Assembly (NCBI GenBank): GCA_014359885.1
Contig: JACIYN010000017.1
Location: forward strand, 35,001 to 99,000
Direction: 5' to 3'
Origin: Desulfacinum sp.
GTDB lineage: Bacteria; Desulfobacterota; Syntrophobacteria; Syntrophobacterales; DSM-9756
DNA: 64,000 nt
The notes beneath the pieces are model-generated. The model searched no databases. It worked only from the letters and a program-made list of their open reading frames with translations, and was not told the origin of the DNA. The translations under genes and the position numbers were made by a program. Shown here piece by piece: positions 24,306-32,991 of the stretch (positions are counted from its first letter, which is position 1; every line of letters begins with the position of its first letter).

Positions 24306-24481
24306 AAATGTTTTTTTCGGCTCAAGAGGCGAAGGAATTTCCGCTCACTTCGTAGCCGCGGGGCTTCAGCCCCGCGGAAAGGGCCATCGCAACCCCATGA
24401 AGTGAGGGGTGCCCTACGGGAAAAGCGGTCGGTCTCCCGCGGCGTTGTCGGGCCGCCCCTAATGACTGACGTGGCGTCCGA

Positions 24482-25195
24482 TCAACCACCCCCGCCGAGA
24501 TAGGCCTTCTGGACGTCGGGGTTGGCGAGAAGACCCTCGGCCGTGTCCTCCAGCACGATGTTTCCCACCTCCAGCACGTAGCCTCGGTGGGCCAGCTTCA
24601 GGGCCGCCCGGGCGTTTTGCTCCACCAGCACGATGGTAACGCCTCCCGATTCGTTGATTTCCTTGATGGTCTGAAAGATGGTCTTCACGAGCAGCGGAGC
24701 CAGGCCCAGGCTGGGTTCGTCCAGCAGGAGGATTTTGGGATGGCTCATGAGACCGCGGGCGATGGCGAGCATTTGCTGCTCCCCGCCGCTCAGGGTGCCG
24801 GCCAGCTGCCCGCGCCTTTCGGCCAGCACGGGAAAGAGTTCGTAGATCCATTCCTGGGTCCTTCGGATTCGGGCTTGGTCGGTGCACGTGAAGGCCCCCA
24901 GGTTCAGGTTTTCCTGGACGGTGAGGGTCCCGAAGACGCGGCGCCCTTCGGGAACGTGGGCGATACCGGCCTGCACCACGCGGTGGGGCGGGAGCTTGTG
25001 GAGCGAGGTCTTGTTGTAATAGACGGCACCGGAGGCGGGTTTCACCAGGCCGCTGATGGTGAGCAGCGTGGTGGATTTCCCCGCCCCGTTGGCCCCCAGG
25101 ATGGTGACGATCTCCCCTTCCTTCACGTCCAGGTTGATGCCGTGAAGGACTTCGATATTGCCGTACTTGACTCGAAGGTCGACCACTTGAAGCAT
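24482..25195 (-). CDS. livF: Branched-chain amino acid ABC transporter ATPase LivF
   Basis: The 237-residue ATPase has Walker A GANGAGKST, the signature LSGGEQQ, Walker B ILLLDEPSLGLAP and the H-loop area VTIVLVEQNA, all typical of LivF. Its ATG lies one base after the livG stop, so the two are translationally coupled. It is the last gene of livKHMGF. LivF and LivG form the ATPase pair on the inner face of the membrane that powers import of hydrophobic or related amino acids through LivHM. No oddities are seen. Confidence 0.95.
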   Translation of the reverse strand: MLQVVDLRVKYGNIEVLHGINLDVKEGEIVTILGANGAGKSTTLLTISGLVKPASGAVYYNKTSLHKLPPHRVVQAGIAHVPEGRRVFGTLTVQENLNLGAFTCTDQARIRRTQEWIYELFPVLAERRGQLAGTLSGGEQQMLAIARGLMSHPKILLLDEPSLGLAPLLVKTIFQTIKEINESGGVTIVLVEQNARAALKLAHRGYVLEVGNIVLEDTAEGLLANPDVQKAYLGGGG

Positions 25196-25196
25196 T

Positions 25197-25967
25197 TCAG
25201 TATTCTTCTTCCGTTCCCAGGTACGCTTCGATGACCCGCGGATCGGCCTGGATCTCCTCCGGGGTTCCCTCGGCGATCTTGGATCCGTATTCCAGCACCA
25301 CGATGCGTTCGCACACGCGCATCACCAGACTCATGTCGTGTTCAATCAAGAGAACCGTGATGCCCTGGGCCTGAATCTTTCGGACGAGATGGATGAGTTC
25401 GGCGGTTTCCTGTTCGTTCATGCCGCCTGCGGGCTCGTCCAGGATGATGAGCTTGGGTTCCGTGGCCAGGGCGCGGGCCACTTCCAGGAGGCGCTGGTTG
25501 CCGTAGGAGAGGTTCCTGGCCTGCTGGAGCGCGTCCTTTTCCAGGCCCACGAAGGCCAGGGCCCGGAGAGACTTTTCGATGGCTTTGCGCTCTTCACGGC
25601 GCTGCGCGGGGGTGCGCAGCATGGCCGCCAGGGCCCCGGAGCGCATGCGGCAGTGGCAGCCGGCCAGCACGTTTTCCAGCACGGTGAGGTTCTGGAAGAG
25701 TCGGATGGTCTGGAAGGTGCGGCCGATGCCGCCGGCCACGATCTTGTGGGTGCGTTTGCCCACCACGGACTGGTTCTGGAAGAGGATGTCCCCTTGATCG
25801 GGGCGGTAGATGCCGGTGATGAGGTTGAAGACGGTGGTTTTGCCGGCGCCGTTGGGGCCGATGAGCCCCATGATGGTTCCTTCCTCCACCTCGAAGGAGA
25901 CGGAATTGACGGCCGTCAGCCCCCCGAAGGTCTTGGTCACCCGAGAAAGACTCAGAAGGCCGCTCAT
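25197..25967 (-). CDS. livG: Branched-chain amino acid ABC transporter ATPase LivG
   Basis: The start at 25967 overlaps the livM stop as ATGA and gives 256 residues. Motifs are GPNGAGKTT (Walker A), the LivG-specific NLITGIYRPDQGDI and GIGRTFQTIRLF, signature LSYGNQR, and IILDEPAGGMNE with the H-loop LLIEHDM. The signature has LSYG in place of LSGG, which is usual for LivG. The open frame extends upstream to 26213, but that part is antisense-like reading inside livM. Together with LivF it drives the importer. Confidence 0.95.
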   Translation of the reverse strand: MSGLLSLSRVTKTFGGLTAVNSVSFEVEEGTIMGLIGPNGAGKTTVFNLITGIYRPDQGDILFQNQSVVGKRTHKIVAGGIGRTFQTIRLFQNLTVLENVLAGCHCRMRSGALAAMLRTPAQRREERKAIEKSLRALAFVGLEKDALQQARNLSYGNQRLLEVARALATEPKLIILDEPAGGMNEQETAELIHLVRKIQAQGITVLLIEHDMSLVMRVCERIVVLEYGSKIAEGTPEEIQADPRVIEAYLGTEEEY

Positions 25968-26926
25968 GCCGCACCCCCCTGCCCTTCTTCCCGGCCGGGA
26001 AGGGTGTAGCGGCGCGGACGGGCCGGTAAAATGCCGCCCGTTCGATAGATCATCATGGCGATCATGGCGGCGCCGAAAACCATCATGCGGGCGTTGGTAA
26101 AGCCCCGGAAGATCTCGGGAAGACCGATCACCAGGAACGCTCCCAGGAGCACCCCGGGAATGCTTCCCGATCCCCCCAGGATGATGAGGGTGAACATGAG
26201 CACGGACTCCCAAAAGCTGAAGGACTCAGGAGAGATGATGGTCATTTTGGCGGCGTAGAGGTTGCCCGCCATGCCGGCCCAGGCTGCCCCGATGACAAAG
26301 GCCATGAGCTTGTAGTGGGCCGTATCGATGCCGCTTCCTTCCGCCGCCGTCTCGTCTTCGCGAAGATAATTGAGGGCGCGGCCGAAACGGGAATTTTCCA
26401 GGCGATGGAAGAAGAAGGCCGTGGCGGCCACGAAAAACCAGATGAGATAGAAAAATTCGTGGGGCTTTCGGATCACGAGCCCGAAAAGGTTCGGGCGGCT
26501 GATGCCGAAGATCCCGTTGGCGCCTCCGGTGATGCCGAAGATGTTGTTGATCAGGGCGATGCGAACGATTTCGCCCACGCCGATGGTGACGATGCACAGG
26601 TAGTCGCCTCGCAGGTGAATGATGGGCTTGGCCACCAGGAGCGCGAAGATCCCAGCCGTGAGTGCGCACAGGGGCAGGAGCGCCAGCACGGGAATGTGGA
26701 ACAGCGTGTTGAGGATCGCCGCCGTGTAGGCGCCCACCGCGTAGAAAGCCGCATGTCCCAGGTTGAAAAGGCCGGCGTGCCCCACGATCAGGTTGAGACT
26801 CAGGCCCAGGGCGGCGTACAGGCCGATGTTGTTGAGAACGTCCGTCCAATAGGGATTCAACACCAGGGGACAGAGGGCCAGAACGGCTCCGAGGACAAGA
26901 TAAGTAAGAGTCCGTTTTTGCATCAT
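25964..26926 (-). CDS. livM: Branched-chain amino acid ABC transporter permease LivM
   Basis: The 320-residue membrane protein has about nine helices and the LivM landmarks LSLNLIVGHAGLFNLGHAAF near the start and SGSIPGVLLGAFLV toward the end. It overlaps livH by four bases at its start (ATGATG context) and livG at its end. It forms the membrane channel with LivH. The length is usual. Confidence 0.95.
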   Translation of the reverse strand: MMQKRTLTYLVLGAVLALCPLVLNPYWTDVLNNIGLYAALGLSLNLIVGHAGLFNLGHAAFYAVGAYTAAILNTLFHIPVLALLPLCALTAGIFALLVAKPIIHLRGDYLCIVTIGVGEIVRIALINNIFGITGGANGIFGISRPNLFGLVIRKPHEFFYLIWFFVAATAFFFHRLENSRFGRALNYLREDETAAEGSGIDTAHYKLMAFVIGAAWAGMAGNLYAAKMTIISPESFSFWESVLMFTLIILGGSGSIPGVLLGAFLVIGLPEIFRGFTNARMMVFGAAMIAMMIYRTGGILPARPRRYTLPGREEGQGGAA

Positions 26927-27828
26927 ACCTTTTCCGCCACGCGTTCACCCAGCAACCCCGTGGGCCGCACAATGAGAATGAAGATGAGCACACCGAAGGC
27001 GATGGCATCCTTCCAGGCGATGGAAAGATACGCGGCGCCCAGGGCTTCGATGACCCCCAGAAGAATGCCTCCCACCATGGCGCCCGGGATGTTGCCGATC
27101 CCGCCCAGGATCGCGGCGGTGAAGGCCTTGAGTCCGTAGACCCACCCCATGGTGAAGTTGATCTGGCCGTAGTGCAGGCCCACCATGAGCCCCGCCACGC
27201 CGCCCAGGGCCGGGCCGATGAGGAAGACGAAGAGGATCACCCGGTCCACATCGATGCCCATGAGGCGCGCGGCGTCCTGATCGATGGCCGCCGCTCGGAT
27301 GGCCGTGCCGATCCGCGTCTTCTGGATGAAAAAGTAGAGGGCCAACATCATGACCACGGAGGCGCCGAGGATGAGGATGCGGACGAGCGGAACATAGAGC
27401 CCGAAGATGTTGACGGCCACTTTCGGCAAGATTCCCTGGGGGTAGACCTGGAAGCGGGCCCCGTAGATGAGCATGAGGGCGTTGGAAAAGAAGATGGAGG
27501 CGCCCAAGGCGGAGACCACCGCCGACAGCCGGGGCGATTGCCGAAGAGGACGGTAGGCCACCCGTTCCAGGAGGGCCCCCACCACGGCCACCAGTCCCAT
27601 GACCATCACGGCCAGCACCAGCACCCCCGCCGCCGGGCCCAGCCGGTCTGTGAGAGAAAGGGAGGTGAGCAGCGTGAGGCCCAGGTAGGAGCCGATGGTG
27701 AAGAGGTCTCCGTGGGCGAAATTGATGAGCTTCAACACGCCGTAGACCATGGTGTAGCCCAGGGCGATGAGCGCGTAGATGCCGCCCACGGCGAGCCCGT
27801 TGGTCAATTGCTGAAAAAACTCTTCCAT
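26923..27828 (-). CDS. livH: Branched-chain amino acid ABC transporter permease LivH
   Basis: The 301-residue permease has the family's N-terminal NGLAVGGIYALIALGYTMVY and INFAHGDLFTIGSY motifs, eight or so membrane helices, and the permease loop AILGGIGNIPGAMVGGILLG that contacts the ATPases. It follows livK by 90 bases, a gap that may allow higher expression of the binding protein. The ATG at 27828 is the only reasonable start. Confidence 0.95.
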   Translation of the reverse strand: MEEFFQQLTNGLAVGGIYALIALGYTMVYGVLKLINFAHGDLFTIGSYLGLTLLTSLSLTDRLGPAAGVLVLAVMVMGLVAVVGALLERVAYRPLRQSPRLSAVVSALGASIFFSNALMLIYGARFQVYPQGILPKVAVNIFGLYVPLVRILILGASVVMMLALYFFIQKTRIGTAIRAAAIDQDAARLMGIDVDRVILFVFLIGPALGGVAGLMVGLHYGQINFTMGWVYGLKAFTAAILGGIGNIPGAMVGGILLGVIEALGAAYLSIAWKDAIAFGVLIFILIVRPTGLLGERVAEKV

Positions 27829-27918
27829 GGGAAGTGGATTCTCTTTTCTTGCGGGAAAGGCATGGGCTCCGGACGGGCCGGCGGCCTTCGTCCGGAGCCG
27901 GATGGTTGCGGGTGAGGC

Positions 27919-29043
27919 TTACGGCTGCAGGATGAAGTTGCCGTCGGCATCCACCTTGTAAACCCGGTAGACCTCGCCCACGCGATCACCCTTTTCGTTG
28001 AAAGAGAGGGTGCCGGTGAGGCCCGGGAAGTCCTTCAGCTGGTTGTGGAGGTAGTCGGCCAACGCATCGGGGTCGGTGGAGTTGGTCGCTTCGATGGCCG
28101 CCGTGATCACGCGGAAGCCGTCTCCGGCCAGCACCGCATAGATGGACGCGGGCTCGTTGCCGTACTTCTTCTTGAACTCGGCCAGAAACGCCTTGGCTTC
28201 CGGCGTGGGAAGATCCTTCGGCAGCGGCGCGCTCAGAAAATAAAAGCCTTCCGCCGCGTCTTTGCCGGCGATCTTCACCAGGTCCGGATTGTTGGTGGCA
28301 TCCCCGCCGATGAAAGGCACGGGCCAGTTCATCTCCTTCTTCTGGCGAAGCAGCAGTCCGGCTTCCGGATAGTACCCGGTGAAGAAGACCACATCCGGGC
28401 CGGCACCTTTCATCTTGGTGAGGATGGCCGTGTAGTCCCGTTCCCCGGGAGTCAGGGCGTCGTAGAAGACGATCTCCACACCTTCCTTTTCCAGCAAGCC
28501 CTTGGCTTCGTCGGCCAGGCCCTTGGCATAGGTGGTGTTGTCATGGAGGATCGCCACCTTCTTGAACCCCAGCTTCTGGATGGTCTGGACCGCCACCCGG
28601 CCCTGCTCGTCGTCGCGCGGGCAGGTGCGGAAGAAGTACTTGAGGCCCTTTTCCGTCAGGCGAATGGCCGTGGAGCCGTTGGCGATCTGGATGATCTTGG
28701 ATTCGTCGTAGATGTTCTGGGTGGCTTCCGTCACCGAGGAGCCGTAGGTGCCGATCACCGCCACGATCCCCTGGGTGGCCAAGCGCTGGGCCGCCAGAGC
28801 CGCCGTGCGCGGATCGCCGCCGTCGTCTTCACTCACCACCTCCACGGTCTTGCCCATGAGGCCGCCCTTGGCATTGAGATCCTCGGCAAGAAGGTCCAGG
28901 ACCTGCTTCATCTCCTGCCCTTCGCTGGCCCAGGGCCCGGTCATGGGTCCCATGAGGCCGATCTTGATGGAGTCGGCGGCCGCCAGAGCCGGCGTGCCCG
29001 CCAGGAGACACAGTGCCGTCAGTGCAATGAACACCCTCTTCAT
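27919..29043 (-). CDS. livK: Periplasmic branched-chain amino acid-type binding protein LivK
   Basis: The 374-residue protein starts with a signal peptide (MKRVFIALTALCLLAGTPAL, cleavage after ALA) behind AAGGAGGATTCC. The mature part is a type I periplasmic binding fold: IKIGLMGPMTGPWASEGQ, GKTVEVVSEDDGGDP, VIGTYGSSVTEATQ, FFRTCPRDDEQG and FIGGDATNNPDLV. It is the first gene of livKHMGF and delivers the ligand to LivHM. Family members bind Leu/Ile/Val but also many other amino acids. The divergent neighbour putA makes proline or a mix of amino acids a reasonable guess, though not shown by the sequence. Confidence 0.93.
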   Translation of the reverse strand: MKRVFIALTALCLLAGTPALAAADSIKIGLMGPMTGPWASEGQEMKQVLDLLAEDLNAKGGLMGKTVEVVSEDDGGDPRTAALAAQRLATQGIVAVIGTYGSSVTEATQNIYDESKIIQIANGSTAIRLTEKGLKYFFRTCPRDDEQGRVAVQTIQKLGFKKVAILHDNTTYAKGLADEAKGLLEKEGVEIVFYDALTPGERDYTAILTKMKGAGPDVVFFTGYYPEAGLLLRQKKEMNWPVPFIGGDATNNPDLVKIAGKDAAEGFYFLSAPLPKDLPTPEAKAFLAEFKKKYGNEPASIYAVLAGDGFRVITAAIEATNSTDPDALADYLHNQLKDFPGLTGTLSFNEKGDRVGEVYRVYKVDADGNFILQP

Positions 29044-29280
29044 GGAATCCTCCTTGTCCGTCGAGTCCCTGCCTTCGATCCCTGTGCCCTTGTGAAAAAA
29101 TTATGATACCCTTAAACGAACGGAAAATAGCAGACCGGTCTTCGCACTGTCAACTTGACAGCCCACGGAGGTTCTTCTAGCGTAGCGTGCCATATATTTC
29201 ATGTCATCAAATAAGATTTGACAAGCCCCGGAAAAGGATGTGGTCCCCGTTCCCGCCGAGGTGACGGAAAGGAGTGGGTC
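29044..29280. promoter_or_regulatory. Divergent control region between livK and putA
   Basis: This 237-base stretch is AT-richer than its surroundings (for example AAATTATGATACCCTTAAACG) and must carry both promoters. No specific operator was recognised. AAAGGAG before 29281 sets the putA start. Confidence 0.45.
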
Positions 29281-32268
29281 ATGAGCAGAGACTTGGAAAA
29301 GCGAATCCGCCAGACGGGCCTGTGGCTCTACCAGCTCATCGAGGGAGAAACCCCGTCCATTTTCCGAAAGGATTTCTGGACCGGGAAGGTCATGGAATGG
29401 TGCATGCAAAACGAGGCGTTCAAGGTGGAGATGTTTCGCTTCGTGGACGTCTTCCCCTATCTCACCCGGCCCGAATCGGTGGCCAAGCACCTGCAGGAGT
29501 ACTTTTGCCGGCCGGACCAGTGTTTTCCCGTGGCGCTGCAGTGGGGGCTCCGCCAGCTTTCGCCCACGTCCATGGCCGCCAAGATGGTGGCCAGGAGCAT
29601 GGCCAAGAACATCGCCAACATGGGCCTGCAGTTCATTGCGGGATCGGACGCCCGGGAGGCCCTACCGGTCTTGGAGAAGATGCGCGCTCAGGGGCTTGCG
29701 TTTACGGCGGACCTTCTGGGAGAGGCGGTGGTATCCCGGAAAGAGGAGGAGATCTACCTGGAGCGCTACTTGGAGCTTTTCGATGTCCTGGGAAAGGCGG
29801 CCGAGGGTTGGAAGGCTCTGGGGGACGGGGCCGGGGATCTGGACTGGGGCTGGGCTCCCAAGCTCAATGTTTCCATCAAGCCCTCCGCCATGTATTCCCA
29901 AATGAACGCGTGCGCCTTCGACTATTCGGTGGATCGCGCCAAGGAGAGACTCCGGCCCATCTTCCGAAAGGCTGTGGAACGGGGTGCCTTCGTGTGTCTG
30001 GACATGGAACACACGGCGCTCAAGAACATCACGCTGGCCCTTTACAAGAGTCTCATGGAAGAGCCCGAATTCCGCGGCTATCCCCACACGGGTCTGGTGA
30101 TCCAGTCCTATCTTCGGGACAGCGAGCAGGATCTTCGCGATCTCATCGCCTGGGCCAAGAAGAACAAGCAGCCGTGCACGGTCCGCCTGGTCAAGGGCGC
30201 CTATTGGGATGCGGAAGTCATCTGGGCGAAGCAGAACCACTGGCCGGTTCCGGTCTACACCAACAAATACGAGACGGACGCCAACTTCGAAAAACTCGCC
30301 CGCATCCTCATGGAAAACAGCGCCCACGTGGGCTTTGCCTGCGCCTCCCACAACATCCGCAGCCTGGCCTACGTCATCGAACTTTCCAAGGACCTGCGGG
30401 TGCCGGAAGACCGCCTGGAATACCAGATCCTCTACGGCATGGCGGAACCGGTGCGAACGGCCCTGAAGAAGGCGGGCCTCCCTCTTCGCCTCTACACCCC
30501 CATCGGGGAGATGATTCCCGGCATGGCCTACCTGGTGCGGCGCCTTCTGGAAAATACGAGCAACGAATCCTTTCTGCGGCTCAGCTTCTCCGAGGGGGTA
30601 TCCCGGGAAGAACTCCTGCGAAACCCGGCGGAACTGGCCGCAGAGCATCCGGGGTCTCAACAGCCGCCGCGGTCCGCTCCGGAATACGGAGACAAGGGCC
30701 CCTTCGAAAACGAACCGCCCTGGGACTGGACCATCGCTGAGGTGCGCCGGACCTTCGAAAAGGCCCTGGCCCGCCTTCCCAAGGACTTTCCCGTGCAGGT
30801 CCCTCTGGTCATCAACGGTAGGAAAATGCAAACCTCCGAGACCTTTTCGTCCACCAATCCCAACCGGACGGATCAGGTGGTGGGCGTGGTGGCGTCGGCC
30901 GGTGAGGAAGAAGCCCTTCAGGCGGTGGCGGCCGCCAAGGAAGCCTTCGACGTCTGGAGGGACACGCCGCCCCGGGAGCGGGCCGAATATCTTTTCCGGG
31001 CTGCCCAGGCGGCCAGGAATCGCCGGTACGAACTGGCGGCGCTGCAGGTCTACGAAGTGGGAAAGAGCTGGAAGGAGGCCGATGCGGATGTATGCGAGGC
31101 CATCGACTTTCTGGAGTATTACGGCCGGGAGATGATCCGGCTCGGCACGCCGCGGCGCATGGGGCACGTGCCCGGCGAGGTGAGTCATCTCTTCTATGAA
31201 CCCCGGGGCGTGGCGGCGGTGGTGGCGCCCTGGAACTTTCCCTTCGCCATCTCGGTGGGCATGACCTCGGCCGCCTTGGTCACCGGAAACACGGTGGTCT
31301 ACAAGCCCGCCTCCCAGTCGCCGGTGATCGGCTACTGGGTCTACCGGATTTTCGAGGAAGCGAAGCTCCCCAAGGGGGTGCTCAACTTCCTGCCCGGCCC
31401 GGGCGGGAAGGTCGGCGACCTCCTGGTGACCCATCCGGACGTGGCCATGATCGCCTTTACGGGAAGCAAGGAGATCGGCCTCCGGATCATCGAAAAGGCG
31501 GCCAAGACGCCTCCCGACGCCCAGTTCGTCAAGAACGTGGTGGCCGAAATGGGCGGCAAGAACGCCATCATCATCGATGCGGACGCGGACCTGGACGAGG
31601 CGGTGGTCCAGGTGCTCCATTCCGCGTTCGGCTACCAGGGCCAGAAGTGCTCCGCCTGCTCACGCCTCATCGTGCTGGAGGAAAACTACGACAAGCTCCT
31701 GGATCGGCTTCGGGCGGCGGCGGAAAGCCTGGAGCTGGGGCCGGTGGAAAACCCCAAGAACGTGATGGGGTCGGTGATCGACGCGCGGGCCAGGGAAAAG
31801 ATCCTGGAATACATCGAAATCGGAAAGCGGGAGGGCAAGGTGCTGGTGGAGCGGCCCGTGGAGGGAGAAAACGGCCATTTCGTTCCGCTGGCCATCTTCA
31901 CGGACATTCGCCCCGAGCACCGGCTGGCCCAGGAGGAGATCTTCGGTCCGGTGTTGAGCGTCCTGAAGGTGCGCGATTTCGACGAAGCCCTGGAAGTGGC
32001 CAACGGCACCCAGTACGCCCTCACCGGTGCGGTCTTCAGCCGCAGCCCGGAAAACATCGAAAAGGCGCGGCGCCGCTTCCGCGTGGGGAACCTCTACATC
32101 AACCGGGGATCCACCGGGGCCATCGTGGAGCGCCATCCCTTCGGGGGGTTCAAGATGTCCGGGGTGGGATCCAAGGCGGGCGGCCCCGATTACCTGCTCC
32201 AGTTCATGGTGCCGCGAAACGTGGCGGAAAACACCATGCGCCGGGGCTTTGCTCCGAGTGACGAGTGA
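29281..32268 (+). CDS. putA: Bifunctional proline dehydrogenase / P5C dehydrogenase PutA
   Basis: The ATG at 29281 follows AAAGGAG and gives 995 residues, the short PutA class without an N-terminal DNA-binding domain. The proline dehydrogenase barrel (about 1-460) has SYLRDSEQDL, VRLVKGAYWD, CASHNIRSLAY, EYQILYGMAEPVR and YTPIGEMIPGMAYLVRRL, the FAD and substrate motifs. The aldehyde dehydrogenase part (about 500-995) has PWNFPFAISVG, FTGSKEIG, the general-base Glu in VAEMGGKN and the nucleophile in QGQKCSAC. It converts proline to glutamate using quinone and NAD. The last codons, AGT GAC GAG TGA, come from a heptamer repeat. It is divergent from the liv operon. Confidence 0.97.
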   Translation: MSRDLEKRIRQTGLWLYQLIEGETPSIFRKDFWTGKVMEWCMQNEAFKVEMFRFVDVFPYLTRPESVAKHLQEYFCRPDQCFPVALQWGLRQLSPTSMAAKMVARSMAKNIANMGLQFIAGSDAREALPVLEKMRAQGLAFTADLLGEAVVSRKEEEIYLERYLELFDVLGKAAEGWKALGDGAGDLDWGWAPKLNVSIKPSAMYSQMNACAFDYSVDRAKERLRPIFRKAVERGAFVCLDMEHTALKNITLALYKSLMEEPEFRGYPHTGLVIQSYLRDSEQDLRDLIAWAKKNKQPCTVRLVKGAYWDAEVIWAKQNHWPVPVYTNKYETDANFEKLARILMENSAHVGFACASHNIRSLAYVIELSKDLRVPEDRLEYQILYGMAEPVRTALKKAGLPLRLYTPIGEMIPGMAYLVRRLLENTSNESFLRLSFSEGVSREELLRNPAELAAEHPGSQQPPRSAPEYGDKGPFENEPPWDWTIAEVRRTFEKALARLPKDFPVQVPLVINGRKMQTSETFSSTNPNRTDQVVGVVASAGEEEALQAVAAAKEAFDVWRDTPPRERAEYLFRAAQAARNRRYELAALQVYEVGKSWKEADADVCEAIDFLEYYGREMIRLGTPRRMGHVPGEVSHLFYEPRGVAAVVAPWNFPFAISVGMTSAALVTGNTVVYKPASQSPVIGYWVYRIFEEAKLPKGVLNFLPGPGGKVGDLLVTHPDVAMIAFTGSKEIGLRIIEKAAKTPPDAQFVKNVVAEMGGKNAIIIDADADLDEAVVQVLHSAFGYQGQKCSACSRLIVLEENYDKLLDRLRAAAESLELGPVENPKNVMGSVIDARAREKILEYIEIGKREGKVLVERPVEGENGHFVPLAIFTDIRPEHRLAQEEIFGPVLSVLKVRDFDEALEVANGTQYALTGAVFSRSPENIEKARRRFRVGNLYINRGSTGAIVERHPFGGFKMSGVGSKAGGPDYLLQFMVPRNVAENTMRRGFAPSDE

Positions 32269-32298
32269 CGAGTGACGAGTGATGGGTGATGGGTGGGA
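32256..32298 (+). repeat. Heptamer array at the 3' end of putA
   Basis: The units are GAGTGAC x3, GAGTGAT, GGGTGAT, GGGTGGG. The first unit supplies the Ser-Asp-Glu-stop end of putA. Confidence 0.9.
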
Positions 32299-32327
32299 TA
32301 CAGGATGGGCCCTGGGGAGTCCCGTTC

Positions 32328-32357
32328 CGCGTCACTCGTAACTCATCACCCGTCACC
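32328..32357 (-). repeat. Heptamer array at the 3' end of the smr gene
   Basis: Read on the minus strand it contains CGGTGACGGGTGATGAGTTA then CGAGTGACGC. It is inverted relative to the putA array, and its first TGA is the stop of the smr gene. The two arrays could pair as a large hairpin between convergent genes. Confidence 0.85.
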
Positions 32358-32790
32358 GTAAGAGGAGCCACGCGAGGGCGGCTCCGGCCGCCAGGCCCGC
32401 CAGGAACTTGAGCCAGAAAGACGTTCGGCTGACCGTCGGCCTTCCGCCCTTTTCTTCCCGTTCCCGCGCGGGCTCGGACGGCGGCGGGGCGTCGGGGCCG
32501 TGAAGGCGCACCACGGTGGCGCCCCAGGCTCCTGCGGCCGGATCCGCATCCCGGAAACCCGCCACACGGGGGTGCTTTGCCAGGAGGGACCGGACCCGGC
32601 GGCGCAGCACCCCCCTTCCCTTCCCGTGGATGATGGTGACCTGGCGGAGTCCCTTGGCCGCCGCCTCTTCCAAGTAGTCCCGGACCAGGTCCGCCGCTTC
32701 TTCCGGCCGGAACGTGTGCAGGTCCAGCGTCCCGTCCATGGGAAGATGAAGAATCGGCTCCTGCGATTTGGGGGCTCCACCCTCTTCCAT
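32353..32790 (-). CDS. Smr-domain protein with C-terminal membrane helix
   Basis: The start at 32790 (MEEGGAPKSQ), behind GGAGA, gives 145 residues; 32796 is also possible. The Smr domain spans about 20-95, with LDLHTFRPEEAADLV (the LDLHG-type first motif) and IIHGKGRGVLR (the HGxGxG motif). This small domain is known as a nuclease or RNA-binding unit, as in MutS2. The C-terminus is unusual: after a charged linker (REREEKGGRP) comes one hydrophobic helix, FLAGLAAGAALAWLLLR, that would tether the domain to the membrane. The stop lies in a heptamer repeat. It is convergent with putA. Confidence 0.85.
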   Translation of the reverse strand: MEEGGAPKSQEPILHLPMDGTLDLHTFRPEEAADLVRDYLEEAAAKGLRQVTIIHGKGRGVLRRRVRSLLAKHPRVAGFRDADPAAGAWGATVVRLHGPDAPPPSEPAREREEKGGRPTVSRTSFWLKFLAGLAAGAALAWLLLR

Positions 32791-32991
32791 CACCATATCT
32801 CCGTATTTAATTTTGGAACCGTGAGATTGCCCTTTCCCTGCATGCGGGCTTGGGGGTGAATCTCCCGTGGCTCCTACGGCTCCCCGCTTCTTCAAGGCGC
32901 ATTACATCCTTTGTCGTCAAACCCCACCGTAAAGGGGGGGTGATGTTCGACAGCCCGGCAAAGCGGCCCGGGGGAAGAAGGAGGTTGTGCC

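Noticed and set aside
25968..26213. Longer livG start at 26213
   Set aside because: The extra residues overlap livM, have no family similarity, and the ATGA overlap at 25964-25967 fits coupled translation.
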